Counted from the stretch's first letter, positions 1-12,777 are shown. The stretch: 64,000 bases of DNA from Zanthoxylum bungeanum (GCA_019454045.1 SKCR01023733.1:248001-312000); one strand, 5' to 3'. The notes: a model not told the origin generated them from the sequence alone. Numbers and translations are program-made.

Positions 1-817
1 GTCATGATTATCCGATAATAAAGAGACTAGTTGCTCGTAATCTGATATATGCTTCGTACGGGGCAGAAACTGTACCAGCCCCAGGCCTTGCATGTGATCA
101 TCCGATACTGGAATTAACGAACCCGAGCCCGAGATTATTTGCGAGCACATTCGTATTTCGAATTTGACTGGGCACGCAAGTCAAATCAAGCGTCAAATCG
201 CTAGTCGCATCTAGTGTCACATCATTCGTCAATCAAGTAATAGATGTCTTTCACTTTGAGTGATTAACGCCAGTCACTATTCACTGATTGATGGGAAGTG
301 ATGGGTGTAGTTGATGGAAAGCATTTATGGCTTGTTTTTTGGTAAAAGTATTAATTGATTTTTTGAAAATAAAGTGTGTATTAGATACACAAATCCTTAC
401 CAACCAAAAAACTCATCTCTCATCTCTTTTCTCTCTTCTCAAACACGCCCAAGGGGCTGTGTTCTTCACTGGTTTTCTGCCTAAATACCGAGAGCCATAT
501 GGAAGCAAAATGTTTGATTTTTGTGGTAAAAATCAAGAGAGCTAGCACTCCGAGAGACATGCGAAGGTGATAGGGAAGTCCACCCATGAGCTTGGAATCA
601 TTTGACGAAGCTTGGAGCTTTTTCAAGGAGCAACAATGACCGAATTTGGAGGAGCCACAGCAGCTCACTGCCGAGCAGTCCATGGAGGCAGAAAATAATT
701 TGTGTTGCCTCGCGCGTCGCTCAACCGATCGATGTGAGTATTCCACAACTCCCTCGTATGTATTCACATGTATTTCTTGGTTTATATTCGATCCTCGGGA
801 CTTAGAGATCTCCAACA
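1..817 (+). repeat. 5' LTR of C1, partial and internally deleted
   Basis: Base 1 aligns with base 7497 of the 3' LTR, so about 700 bp of the LTR start lie outside the window. It ends TCTCCAACA at 817 and is followed at once by the primer binding site. Compared with the 3' LTR it lacks the 554 bp equivalent to 7611-8164; the join near 108-112 sits on the five-base repeat CTGGA. The missing part contains the hairpin array described at 7853-8170. Confidence 0.92.
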
Positions 818-818
818 A

Positions 819-830
819 TGGTATCAGAGC
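819..830 (+). other. Primer binding site (initiator Met tRNA), C1
   Basis: TGGTATCAGAGC begins two bases after the LTR end. This is the standard plant copia primer site, complementary to the 3' end of initiator-Met tRNA. It fixes the 5' LTR boundary and the + orientation of the element. Confidence 0.93.
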
Positions 831-3148
831 GATTGAAAAACATGAAATTTGATTAGGGCTTAAAATTTGGGTAAATTGATTTTGAGCATGAATTTATGAA
901 ATTGGATGAATTAATATGCTTAAATGTGTTTTAATTGAGGATTGATTGGATCAATTTGAAGAAAAATTGTTTGGAACAAATTTGCCCAATATCTTAGGCT
1001 TGGCCGAATAGATGGATGCCCTAAATTGTCTTGGATTTTTGTTTTTTGATTCATTGGATGAGTTGGAAACAATTGGGAATGATGATTTAATGTTGAATTG
1101 AATTTAATTGGATTGAATTTGAATTTGACACAAAATTCCCCTTTAGCCGAGAGTTATAAAGCATGTATGGGTTTGATTTTTGATTAAATTGTGTTGGACA
1201 CTATTTGATGTTAAAGAGCATGATTAATTAGGCTAATTGATGTTTTAGAAATGTTAATTGGGTAATTAATTATGATATACACTTTGGTAATTAAATTGGG
1301 AATTTGGAATTTGTAATTTAATTATATTGGGCCTAATTTTGGAAATTGGACTTTGAAAGTTGTTATTGGGCTTATTGGGCTTGGTTGTACCAAGTTAGGT
1401 TTAGGCAAAATTGGTTGGATCCAATTGGGCCCAAAACCGCATCCATAAAGCCCAAATGTGACTAATGGACTTTTAAAATTTAATTGGGCCTAAATTGATT
1501 TCTAGGCTTATGGGGTAATTCCCGGACTGGACTTTGGTTATTCGGTTTGACCCGAGTTGACCAAAACTCCACGCCTTAAGAAATTAATTAAAATCCCATT
1601 GGACCTTAATTAAATTAATGTTGGACGTTAATCGGGCTTTGAGACCAGTAACGATTAAATTTGGAATTTAAATCGTAAAAGGTTTATTAATAAAGTGTAG
1701 TATTTAATTTGGAATTAAATAGTGAATTAGTATTAAATACAAATTGAATTGGATTTAATTTTGTAGTTTAATTTAATTCGAGAATTTGTACTTTGAGTAC
1801 TTATTCGAAAAATGAGTTTGACTCGAGCAAAATCAAATCGTTGTTTGAATATTGGATGATCACTAATTATCAGATTAATTAATTTGATTAGATTGATTGA
1901 TAACATGCTTGTGTGAATACATGGTTGCGATGCATGAATAATGTATATCGGATGGATATTAGATGTGTGAGGCAATTTTAGAAATTGTTGTAATAAATTT
2001 GGAATTTATTAATTGGACATGCGTGTCCAGCCTTATTACCTCCTTATTCTTTGTATTCTCTTCTCACCTATTCCCTTCAATGTAAATGAGGTTTCTTTAG
2101 AAGTGTAGTGTAACGGGTAGAAGTAAATACTTGTGCTAGCTGGAGAGAGGAAATGGAGAGATTTGATCTAGGATCAATGTGTAAAGTATCCATCCGCATA
2201 TCATTATTATTTTATTCATATGCGCTTTATTATGTGTTTAGAATGCATGCTTAAGGGTGTATGATGATGAGGCCTTAACAAAGATGATAAATTGGTTGCC
2301 AATTTGCACGCGAAAAACCCTCACAAATATTAAGCGTTTTTCCTTCCATTGAGTGATTCTTACTCAAGATCCGAGATTGGCATTGGTTTGTTGGCCAAAG
2401 TCAAGGCCTTTGTCCGTCGAGGATGTGTTTGAATCACAAAGGCTTTGTTCCATATCGGTGTCTTGTCCGAGTTGTGGTTTGTTGGCCAAAGTCAAGACCA
2501 CTTCTTATTCATTGACATTGATTACGAAGCTTTCCATGGTCAATGGGTCGCGCTTAACTGGGATCACTAAGTTTGTTGTGCCAAAGCCAAGGCTTAGTTG
2601 ATTCAGAGGAAAAAGGTTAGGTAATATATTGGATATATTGGCATAAATAAGATATATGTTTCGGACTTGGATGTCCCCCTACTGGATCTAGGAATTGGAT
2701 TGGATCCAATTGATCTTAGAGATATACCTAGTTAATTATCATACAATTTGTTGGCCAAAGTCAAGATTGTGTGATATTTAACGGGATCCTAGCCCGCTAG
2801 GAAACACGGTTTCCCGAGTACTCGACAGAGGGTTAGAGTCTCGCCGAAAAATAGTGGGAGGCAAGAATTGAATTTGCAATATTCGTTTAATTACTTGCCA
2901 TACGCGCTCAAATAAATATCATTTGTCAAATAAATTAAATGTTAGTTGGACTAATATTTAAACGTTATTTTAATTAACAGTTGTACTGTATTCAAACTAT
3001 TCATTTATATTTGATTATATAATTGGATTATAATAATCAATATATTTGATTTAATTAAAAGTATAGTTGATTAATATAGTTGGACTAAATAATCATTATA
3101 TTTAATAGTACCTAAATCGTTGATTAAATAGTTGGACTATTAGAATCA
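831..3148 (+). other. C1 5' leader (noncoding)
   Basis: AT-rich untranslated leader of about 2.3 kb between primer site and gag. No coding frame is supported. It holds many short inverted repeats with a TGG centre (for example 1701-1721, 1991-2011, 3013-3038, 3069-3094, 3122-3147) and three copies of a direct repeat with core TTGTTGGCCAAAGTCAAG (2387-2405, 2478-2496, 2747-2765). A conserved CCGAGTACTCG palindrome lies near 2814. Homologous leaders are at 16061-18370 and 55015-56715 (+) and 41496-43782 (-). Confidence 0.8.
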
Positions 3149-3800
3149 AGATAAAATTGAAAGATTGACATTTAAAACATAATCCTAGGGAAAATGTATT
3201 TAAATGGTTTAATTTTCAATTGGGAATAATTTCAGGATAGTCCTGGAAATCTAATAAGTTACTTTATTTGATAAAATAACATATTAGGCCTTAGCCCGGA
3301 GTTAAGCAAAAAGTAGAGCATAATCTTTGGAAGATTCATGTGATGATAACTTTAGTGCTTAATCCATTAAGCTTGTCGTAGTAGACTCCTTAATTTCTGA
3401 ATCAGAACTAAGGATTAGATCCTTAAAGTATGATAAAGAAATTGAAGGATCTTCATAGATCTATAATTAGATCTTAGAAGTAAATATTGCAATACTAAAC
3501 TCTTGGAGAGTTAATGACTATTCTCAATGAGATAAAGTCAAAGTTTGCAATTAGTCAAGTAGCGCAAGGCGCACCTTACTTTGATATTCTAGAAAGCCAA
3601 GGCTTGGCCAAAAGCTTCAGGAGTGTTGAAAAGGGCAAAGGCAAAATCATTATAATCTTCTCGGAAGATAAATGACAAATCCCAAAATGTCTGCCTAAAT
3701 TGTGGCAAACGGGATCGCGGAAGCGTGACTGCCGTTTGGACAAAGCAGACATGAAGGAATTGAAGACAGGCAAGGCTCTGACTTCAAATATGTTTCTCAT
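3149..3800 (+). pseudogene. C1 gag remnant
   Basis: Aligned by eye to the better gag of C3 (56716 on). The start codon equivalent at about 3150 is altered. A middle block of roughly 190 bp is missing near 3497. The zinc knuckle at about 3689-3733 keeps CLNCGKR, but the histidine and the last cysteine are lost to base changes and a frameshift. The intact family protein is a capsid/nucleocapsid that packages element RNA; this copy cannot be functional. Confidence 0.75.
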
Positions 3801-6730
3801 AAATATGTTCACAACTAGTATTAAAATTGGATTTTAAATACTTAGTGTGATACATAGATATATACTGATGTTCAGAATCTGCTATGAGCAGGATACTGAC
3901 TTCAGATTGAGATTTATCTGCGAATTGGAAACGGGACGAAAGTCGTTGTTTTAACCGTAGATACCTAATTTTAGGAACTATCTTCGGGTGTGTACTTAAA
4001 TTTTTGTCATAATATGTCACTACTAGTATTAAAATGGATTTTAAATACTTAGTGGTACATAAATATGTACTAGTGTGCAGAATTGCTATGAGCAGGATAC
4101 TGACTTCAGTTGAGATTTATCTGGGAATTAGAAACGGACAACTGTCGTTGTTTTAACCGTAGATACCTAATTTAGGAACTATCCTTGGGTGTGTACTTAA
4201 ATTATGAAACTGTTATAATGTAACTAGTTTGACTAGAAACATTATCTCTAATCAGTGTTTAACCCGCTGCGGTTGAGCCTTTATATTCTAGAACACTAAA
4301 GTGTTTATTTTATAAAGATGATATTAAGATATACACATTAGATGTGAATAACAGCATTTATATTTTGAATATAAATAAAATCTCAACGTATAACATGACA
4401 AACAAATAGCTCAAACTAATTTGATCAGAAGAAACTAATTTGTGGATTGTTGTCTGGGACACAATCAAACAAGACTCGTATATCCGCACTTTTGAAGACT
4501 GGGTACTATGACTAATTTGATTCCATTCAAATAAAGTCTACGAATCTAATTTATTGGGCAATGTGCCTAAAACACCTTTACTTGGTAAAAGTGTAAATGC
4601 CACCAATCTGTTAGCCCCAGTTCATAGTGAAGCAAGTGGGCCCATGTCTTGCAAGGCTAGATGTGGATATGAATATTTCGTGACCTTTACGGATGTGGCA
4701 TCGCGTTATGGTTATGTGTCTCTTTTGAACACAAATCGGAAACTTTTACAGTTTCGACACGAAATAGACAAACAGATCGGCTAAATTATTAAACCTTCAC
4801 GGTAAGACCGTAATGGAAAATACTTAAGCAATAAGTTTCTAAAATACTTGAAAGAGTATAGTATTCTTTCAATAAGGATCCTCCCGGAACACATCAATTG
4901 ACGGTGTGTCCGAATGAGAGTAACCGAATTTTGTTGGACATGATAAGGTTAATCATGAGTCGCTCTGAGCTACCATTTCCTTCAATGGATACACATTTAC
5001 AATGCAGAACTTATTTTGAATAAGGTTCCATAAAAGTCTGTCTGACAGATTGCATATAGATATGAACATGAACGAAACCAGGTTTCTCATTCCTGAAGAT
5101 TTGGGATGCTTGGCATATGTTTGGGTGATACCAAACTAAAACCCAAATTGGATAAGTGCCAATTGTAGGTTATCCTAGGGATACCAAAGTATAGTACTTA
5201 TACAACTCACAAGAGAACAATTTAATTGTTGCTCGCCATGTGGTTTTCCTAAGAGGAATACCGATATGCAGTGGTAAGTGGGAGGATAGTAAAACTCGAT
5301 GAAAATCGAAAGTAAGTAATTATCCAGGCATCGATTCCTTAATAGAACATAAATAATTCATCAAGGATGAGGATGAAACTATACCATTAATCTTCGAATA
5401 CACAAGAACCACGTAGATCGGAGAGAGTCAGAAAATAACCTGGGGTATGGGTTTCTGATCTAACCTCATAAAGATGTCAATCTTTTGAGGAATACCAACT
5501 GACTACGTATGAGGAAGTGATACAAGGTATCGACTCCCTATTATGGCAAAGTGCCAGAACGTCCGAAATGGATTCCATGTATATCAACCAGTTTGGATAC
5601 TAGTTGATGTACCGCAAGGCATTGTGCATATTGGTACTATATAGTCTTCAAGGAAGACATACATGGAAGGCAACATACCAACGTACAAAGCTAGGCTTTT
5701 GGCGGAAAGGTATCGTTATCAACATTGTGTTGATTACGAGGAAACATTTTACCTGTTGCCATAGTATATCCATTTGGATAATGCTTGCTGATGCTGCATG
5801 TTTCATTTATGAAATATGACAGCTGAACGGGAAAATCGCTTTACTGAAAAGGAAACCTTTTGGAGGATGTTTAAAACATCATGTCGGTTTTTTTCATGCC
5901 AAAACTAGCAAACAAGGTTTGAAGGTTATTCGATCCATGTTTGGATTGAAGCAGGCATTAGGTTCTTGGAAGTATAGTTTTGATGTAATCATAATTGTTT
6001 ATGATTTAATTCAAAACGAAAATGATTCTTATATAAATAAAGAGGTTAGTGGGAGCGCACTGACAGTGGATGTCCTATAAATAATGTATATATGTCATTT
6101 CTTGGAAATGATATTCCCATAATACATTCGGTGAAAGCTTGGCTTTCATGAAAACTCTTCGAGAAATCATACATTGAAAAATGTAAGTGACCTGGTGTTT
6201 CATACGCTTTGAGCATATGGATTCACAAACAGGCCAATCCAAGTGATAGTCACTGGATTGAAATTAAGAACATCCTTTAGTATCTTAGAGATCTAAGGAT
6301 GTTGTCTTAAACTCTGGAGAAGGAAAACTTGAAGTGACTGGGATCACTACTGCAAGTTTCTTAACCGATAAAGATGACTATAAGTCACAAACTGTACTAT
6401 ACAGTTGAAAAACGGTACAGTAAGCTGGAAATCTTCCAAGCAAGATACTGTTACCGAATAAACAATAAATGCGGGTTATTGCTGCAGCTGAGGCAGCAAT
6501 AGAAGCCATTTGGGTCGATAACAAATCTAATTAGATTAGATATAGTTCTATTAGCAGCTGAGCTAGGCTACAGCGCATGCTAAAGAATTAATGGTCTCAT
6601 CAACGATCCAGATACATACTTCGATATTCATCTGATTCGTTCGGATCATACATAGTGGCGATGTGATGATCAAATAAATCGCATCAGATGATAATCATGC
6701 AAATCCGCTGACGAAACCCTTTTTCTCAGC
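3801..6730 (+). pseudogene. C1 pol remnant (protease, integrase, RT, RNase H)
   Basis: Protease-like sequence is near 3790-4300. The integrase zinc region and core lie at 4390-5110, including 4554-4784, which reads like the CESCLLGK..K.P region through TFTDVASRYGYV. RT is near 5500-6160 (FGLKQALGSW at about 5940, a copia RT hallmark). RNase H tail is near 6180-6730 (VSWKSSKQDTV, then the ANPLTK-type end). Many stops and frameshifts interrupt all domains. Family knowledge: the polyprotein would process, copy and integrate the element. Confidence 0.82.
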
Positions 6731-6784
6731 AGTTTGAGCCAACCGTACATAGTTCGGGTGTTAGACACTCGAGTGACTGGCTAT

Positions 6785-6800
6785 AGGCCAAATGGGAGAT
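6785..6800 (+). other. Polypurine tract, C1
   Basis: Purine-rich AAATGGGAGAT directly abuts the 3' LTR start TGTTGGAG. This is the usual primer for plus-strand DNA synthesis. Equivalent AAGTGGGAGAT tracts stand before the 3' LTRs of C2, C3 and (reversed) C4. Confidence 0.8.
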
Positions 6801-8870
6801 TGTTGGAGAATTATGACCCATAGCGTCACTATTTGTACAGATCATGGTGTTGTTGTACAAATTAACTATGTGACAAATGAGATTGCACTCTTATCATTTG
6901 TGATTAGATCACCAAGATATATAAATGATAGGAGGTTCTTATGATTTGTTCCTGGATTGAGAATGATATGAGACAGTATCAGTCCACGAAGGATAAATCT
7001 TTAAATATCCCTAGTCAGAGTATTATCGAGATTGGACATCGATAAATGCGTAAAAGACTAGTATTACACTTATTCGCGTTGTGAGGGCACAAACGATATA
7101 GTTCTCATATATTTGGGTATAGGATACTCATGCAAGTGTAATAGGAGGTTGTGTTTTACCGATGGTACGGGAAACAGCTTCGCTCTGGATAGACCCCCTC
7201 GGAATTCCATTGGGAGTATGACTATGTGTCTATGGAAGTCCGAAATCAAGGTAGGTGTATTTGGTCTTAACCTGAGACTTGCACCGCTAATACTTGCGAC
7301 AATCAATATACATTGGTTGTGGTCGTACAGGGCTTTAACAGGTTTCATGTACGCCTCTGCTGGGTATATTGAGAATCGTAATATGTTGGGTGTGATGTAG
7401 ACGGAAGTATCACTCCAGTCATATTGAGATGATGATCGCGTAGGGATACATAACTGGTTCTCTAAAAGGTTGCAACTGTCGGGATAAAATGACTTGGTCA
7501 TGATTATCCGATAATAAAGAGACTAGTTGCTCGTAATCCGATATATGCTTCGTACGGGGCAGAGAAACTGTACCAGCCCCAGGCCTTGCATGTGATCATC
7601 TGATACTGGATCGAAATACGCAATACTACGTATACTACGCCTGATATAGATCCTTATATTCCTGTAAGGATATTTCTAGAGAATTGGGTAGGCATGGCGC
7701 TTTGCTAGAAGCCAACCTTGTCTTGTAAATCGGTACAAGCGTAGTACTAGGTACTTACGTGTTCGGATAGTCCGATGACCGAATTTACTGCCAACATATC
7801 CGGGGATCTCATGGGTCGCTTCCCGAAGATTCACCGATGACGTATGACTCGCAATTTAATTAATCTGGGATTAATTAGATGAGAGAGAAAATTAATTTGG
7901 GATTAATTGCGGAGATATTTTATCTAGGATAAAATATCATTTAAAGAGAGAAAACGATTAATTTGGAATTAATCGATAAAATAATATATTCGATATATTA
8001 TACGAAATTGGATTTCGACGCGGAATTAAAATTAGATTTTAATTCAGGCGAACGAGTTAATTTAGAATTAATTCGTTAGCGACGTGAATAGTAATTATGC
8101 TAGCCATGATTATTTAATTAAATTAGATTTAATTACGACGCAACGGAAAATTCGTTAATCTGGAATTAGCGAACCCGAGCCCGAGATTATTTACGAGTGC
8201 ATTCGCATTTCAAATTCGAGTGCGGTACGTAAGTCAAATCTACCGTCAAATCACTAGTCGCATCTAGCGTCACATCATTCGTCAATCAAGTAATAGATGT
8301 CTTTCACTTTGAGTGATTGACGCCAGTCACTATTCACTGATGGATGGGAAGTGATGTGTGTAGTTGATGGAAAGCATTTATGGCTTGTTTTTTGGTAAAA
8401 GTATTAATTGATTTTTTGAAAATCAAGTGTGTATTAGATACACAAATCCTTACCAACCAAAAAACTCATCTCTCCTCTCTTTTCTCTCTTCTCAAACACG
8501 CCCAAGGGGCTGTGTTCTTTACTGGTTTTCTGCCTAAATGCCGAAAGCCCTAGGGAAGCAAAGTGTTTGATTTTTGTGGCAAAAATCAAGAGAGCTAGCA
8601 CTCCGAGAGACATGCGAAGGTGATAGGGAAGTCCACCCATGAGCTTGGAATCATTTGACGAAGCTTGGAGCTTGTTCAAGGAGCAATAATGGCCGAATTT
8701 GGAGGAGCCACAGCAGCTCACTGCCGAGCAGTCCATGGATGCAGAAAATATTTTTTGTTGCCTCGCGCGTCGCTCAACCGATCGATGTGAGTATTCTGTA
8801 ACTCCCTTGTATGTATTCACATGTATTTCTTGCTTTATATTCGATCCTCGGGACTTAGAGATCTCCAACA
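6801..8870 (+). repeat. 3' LTR of C1, full length (2,070 bp)
   Basis: Starts TGTTGGAGAATTATGACCC after the polypurine tract and ends TCTCCAACA, so it has TG...CA termini. It keeps the hairpin array that the 5' LTR has lost. It is followed by GTATG (8871-8875). I could not identify a clear TATA box. Confidence 0.93.
7853..8170 (+). repeat. Array of short inverted repeats with TGG/TAG centres in C1 LTR
   Basis: About ten head-to-tail inverted repeats, each a 6-12 bp arm, a three-base centre and the complementary arm. Examples: 7914-7938 arms GATATTTTATC/GATAAAATATC around TAG; 7955-7975 CGATTAATT/AATTAATCG around TGG; 7981-8001 around TCG; 8003-8017 CGAAAT/ATTTCG around TGG; 8023-8045 GAATTAAAAT/ATTTTAATTC around TAG; 8051-8077 around TAG with one mismatch; 8115-8135 TAATTAAAT/ATTTAATTA around TAG. 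Equivalent arrays are in every full-length copia LTR here (15092-15410, 34463-34837, 36495-36805, 44395-44715, 61490-61862). Function unknown. Confidence 0.88.
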
Positions 8871-8875
8871 GTATG

Positions 8876-10689
8876 TATGTAAGTGTATGATCTTGTAATG
8901 ATGTGTATTTGTATATGTGAATGAATATGTATATGTATGAGTACATGTTCATGCAATTATATACGTATGAAACGATAAGATAAATATGATTTAAGTGTAT
9001 AAGATTGGTAAAGAAAATAAGTTATGATTTTCAGATTTGTATTAGCACGTGCGGCAGTGCGTTATTGGGATAAGTTTGTTATTAACTGATGCAAACGATT
9101 TAGTTGTATAGAGATTGAGTTGGTATAAATTAAGCCTTTACTGAGTAATAGAAGTACGTGATTGATAGACTACGTATATGAATAGAAATGTATATTTAGT
9201 AAGATACTGTATCAATGTTTTCATATAAGAATTCTGAAAATGGATTATGTTTGATTGATAAGTAAATGAGATGATGACTATTAAGGATTATGGTATTTGA
9301 TTTCAAAATAATGCGTAAATTCATATGTGTGATATATATACGTATATGCATGACTAAACATATGATAAAGCAGTGTATGATTTTTATTCTCCATTTGATG
9401 TCGTATCCGATTGTTTTTATGAACTTGCGATTGAAAAGAGAAAAATGATTGATTGATTATGGTTGCTTGTTCCTTTCGGAACCTGATGATGTATGTGATT
9501 GCTTGCACAAGAGTGTGTATTCGGTATATGAATATGTAAGGGTACTGATTGATGATTTGAGGTGTATTAATCAGCATATATATTTGATTAAGATTTATTA
9601 TTATGTACTTGAGCAATTCAAGAGGGTATATATGATGTTATTATCGGTTATACTACATTCTATATGTTCGAATATAGGTATATGATGGTGCTAATGTTGA
9701 GAGCATCCCAGGTATGTATATTTGTTAGATATTTGAGTATATCCAATTGTTAAGTTTGGACTTGTATATATGTAAGCTTTAGTATAGAAAGTATTTGTAG
9801 ATATGAGCAAAGGTAAATAAAGATTTTAAAATTTGATGTATAACATTATTAAGTGATAGATTTAAGAGTTGGTACATGAGATGTTATTAGAATCATAAAT
9901 GCATATATAGTTATGAAATGGTTTTGATATGTGACGGAAAGAGAATAAAGATTAGTTGATAATTGGAAGAATTCCACATATGTGTAACAATCAGTAGGCA
10001 TTTGGGTATTGAGTTCGTATGGATGGTTAGTTACGGATCGATGAAAATTCAAGGGATTGTTAGGAAATTGGTAAAATTAGGATAAATAGGGGTTCTGATA
10101 TCATAATGATTTGATGGTTCATAGATATATACATTAGATAGTGAATGTTATAACATGTTTAACTTTTATGTTTCAATTGTGCATGGTTACTTACTGAGTT
10201 CTTATAACTCACACCAAACCAGTTGCTAGTTTTACAGGTTGGCTCCTAGATTGGTCAACCACTACAACTTTGGAAGTCATGCTCGAGACGTGGATCATCC
10301 AAGCAGCAGTCACCCTTGCAAGTGTCCTGGAAAGGGTTTAGAGGCCTAGGAGTTGTGATTGATGTTCTGTTATTTTCGTATTGAGCACGTGAATTGTATT
10401 TAATAAGTTAAAGTTTTAATTGTTTATGATGTTGTGGCCAGAGCCCTTGAGTGTTGATAGATGATATGGGCACGGAGCCTTTAGGTAATATTTTTTATGT
10501 GTTGGTGTGGACCTGAGGTCCATTTTGATATATGATGTTTATTTTAGAATCGCTTTAGTGCTGGACTGAGATCCAGGTTGTCCGGTTTTAGGATACATCA
10601 TACCGAATTTTCATAAATTTAGAGGCTTATGGAGATGGGTCAATCATGTCTCCTGCCGATAGCATTCTGCCTCTGGCGGGGTGTTAGAG
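8876..10689 (+). repeat. AT-rich fragment, probable 3' part of a gypsy LTR
   Basis: No coding sequence. 8876-10130 is AT-rich simple sequence full of TATATG-like words. From about 10190 (ACTTACTGAGTTCTTATAACTC) to the end GGCGGGGTGTTA it resembles the 3' part of plant Tekay/Del-type LTRs, which begin TGTAACACC and end GGTGTTACA; this is from memory of the family, not a search. Its left side is cut by C1 and its right side meets Tat protease sequence. It does not match the TGTAACACCCC LTR at 32070 over the parts visible. It could also be a solo LTR. Confidence 0.45.
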
Positions 10690-10699
10690 CGGGTTGGGC

Positions 10700-12777
10700 G
10701 TAGATAAGATTTTGGTGTATCTGAGGAGTGCGATGGATATTATATCGAATGAGGCATTGAACAGGCTGAGTTTGTAGTTCACCACATTGATAAAAGATGC
10801 TACCCCACTGTATGGGTTTGGGGGATCGACTGTTGTTCCAATTGGTCGGGTGTAGCTTACTATGACCATTAGAACAAGCCCCAATACTCGGATCATAATG
10901 ATAGATTTCACTGTGGTAGATTGGATGAGCAGTTATCAAGTAATTCGGGAAAGCCTTCCATGAAGTCAAGAGCAGCCATGTCGAGCTACTACTCAAAACT
11001 AAAATTCCTGACCAAATAATGAGTCGAGGTTGTCTGTGGGAGCCAATGAATGGTGAGAAACTTCTTTGCAATGACTTCGAATGAGACTTTTTTTATCACA
11101 GACGTTGCAGGGCAGAAAATGAAAGAGAGGAATGAAGAGTCAACAAAGGTGGGGACTACTGATCCCCGACCCAATGAGACTATCCAAAGTTGAAAGATTG
11201 GAGAGAAGCTAGAAGTTGTGGATCTCACTAGCTCTGGCAAATTGGTGAAGGTCGGGGTCGGGTTGGAATAAAGTCAGAAAAATGAGCTCATTGAGGCTGG
11301 ATTTCTCAGGGAAGTAAAGTACCCAGACTGGGTATCAAATGTTGTCTTGATCAAAAAGGCAAACGGAAAATGGAGAATGTGTGTGGATTTCTCCGACCTG
11401 AATAAAGATTCCCGAAAGATAGCTTCCAACTTTCCAAAGTTGACCAGTTAGTAGATTCAACAGCCTATCATAGGCTTCTCAACTTCATGGATGTGTTCTC
11501 GGGTTACAATCAGGTCAGGATGTTCCCTAGGATGAGGAGAAAACATCTTTCATTACTGCTCAGATGTTGTATTGTTACAAGGTGATGCCATTTGGGTTGA
11601 AATTACAAGGGTGGCATACAAGAGGTTAGTGAATCGGTTATTCAAGCCTCTCATCTGTAAAACAATGCATGTTTCTGTCAATGATATGATCATAATGTCA
11701 GTATTGCCCGAGATCATCTGAATGACCTCAGGGAAACTTTTGAGCTCCTGAGGAAATACGTGATGAAGTTGAACCTGGAGAAATATTCAATTGGTGTCTC
11801 CTCAGGAAAGTTATTGGGATATATGTTAAGTGCAAGGGGTATTGAAGCTAACCCATATAAGATCAAGACGGTAATAGATCTGAAATTTTGAAGGACAATA
11901 AAAGAAATACAAAGCCTGATGGGTCTAGTAGCACACTTAATCATTTCATTTTCAAAGCTACTGATAAGTGTTATATCTTATTTCAACTAATAAAGAAGGA
12001 AATGAAAGAGATATAGCGGACAAGTGAGTGTGAGGATACATTCCAACAGCTCAAGGAATACCTAACATGACCTCCATTTCTGACTAAAATAATTCCGGGT
12101 GATAAACTATTTTCGTACTTAGTTGTTTCACCGCATGTTGTTAGCTCGATACTGCACGTCCTTACTTCCAAGTATACCCCAATGAGGTATACATTGATCA
12201 CCCTCTTAGGTAAAATTTATACAGGCCTGAGATTTTAGGTCGTCTTGTGAAATGGTAAGTAAATTTAAGTGAATATAATATTTGTTATCTCCTACGGGTG
12301 TCCATCAAGGGGCAAACTCTAGCCAATTTTATGGCAGAATTCACGGAACCACATATACCGGTGGTCAGGAAAGAAGAAGAAAAATGGGAGTTATATGTGG
12401 ATAGGTCGGTCAGTTCACATGGATATGCGGCTGGTATTATTTTCACTAATGGGCTTGGTGAGGAGTTTAGTTATGCCATAAGGTTTGTATTTAAGGTTAC
12501 CAACAATAAGGCCGAGTATGAGGCTATCTTGGTCAGCCTGAGGTTGAGTGACGTTGTCGGGGTAGAGATGTTGTAGTTAAGAGTGATTCTCAATTGGAAA
12601 TCAAACCGTTGAATGATGGGTTTAAGTTTATGGAGCCCAATATGATAGCCTACCTCGTGGAGATGAAGAAATTGCTTGAAGGGATGAGGAATATAACTTT
12701 CGAGCAAAATAGTCGGGAGTGTAATCAACAGGCAGATTCATTGGCGCGATAGGCATCCTCAATCAAGTCCATGATAT
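10700..12777 (+). pseudogene. Tat-lineage gypsy pol remnant: protease, RT, RNase H
   Basis: Protease near 10705-11010 shows DIISNEALNRLSL and TPLYGFGGSTVVPIGRV, the Tat pattern following the DSG site. RT at about 11270-11900 reads YPDWVSNVVLIKKANGKWRM, then CVDFSDLNK, MPFGLK and GIEANPYKI, with several frameshifts. RNase H at 12298-12576 and on to about 12750 reads WELYVDRSVSSHGYAAGIIF, TNNKAEYEAI and later QADSLAR. The frame runs up to SSIKSMI, where Athila-like element A interrupts it; it resumes at 31434. Old and non-functional. Confidence 0.85.

Larger units (their letters stand above)
1..8870 (+). mobile_element. Ty1/copia LTR retrotransposon C1 (left end outside window)
   Basis: Order is 5' LTR (partial), initiator-Met primer binding site, long leader, decayed gag and pol, polypurine tract, 3' LTR. 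The two LTRs match along their shared length and both end in TCTCCAACA. The five bases GTATG follow the 3' LTR at 8871-8875 and would be the right target-site duplication; the left copy lies outside the window. The pol domain order (protease, integrase, RT, RNase H) is that of Ty1/copia. TNT1/Tork/Angela affinity is inferred from RT and integrase motifs and from the LTR length near 2 kb. No full reading frame survives, so this copy cannot encode its own proteins. Confidence 0.92.

Noticed and set aside
420..818. Minus-strand open frames of 130-170 codons in the C1 LTRs (also 8434-8952)
   Set aside because: Antisense to the conserved 3' part of the LTR. The two copies are similar only because the LTRs are, and no family is recognised.
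7070..7501. 143-codon open frame on the minus strand in the C1 3' LTR, and its counterparts in other LTRs
   Set aside because: It lies wholly in LTR sequence, recurs only as broken fragments in homologous LTRs, and has no recognisable domain.
10640..11071. 143-codon minus-strand frame
   Set aside because: Antisense to the Tat protease region, which has recognisable motifs on the plus strand.
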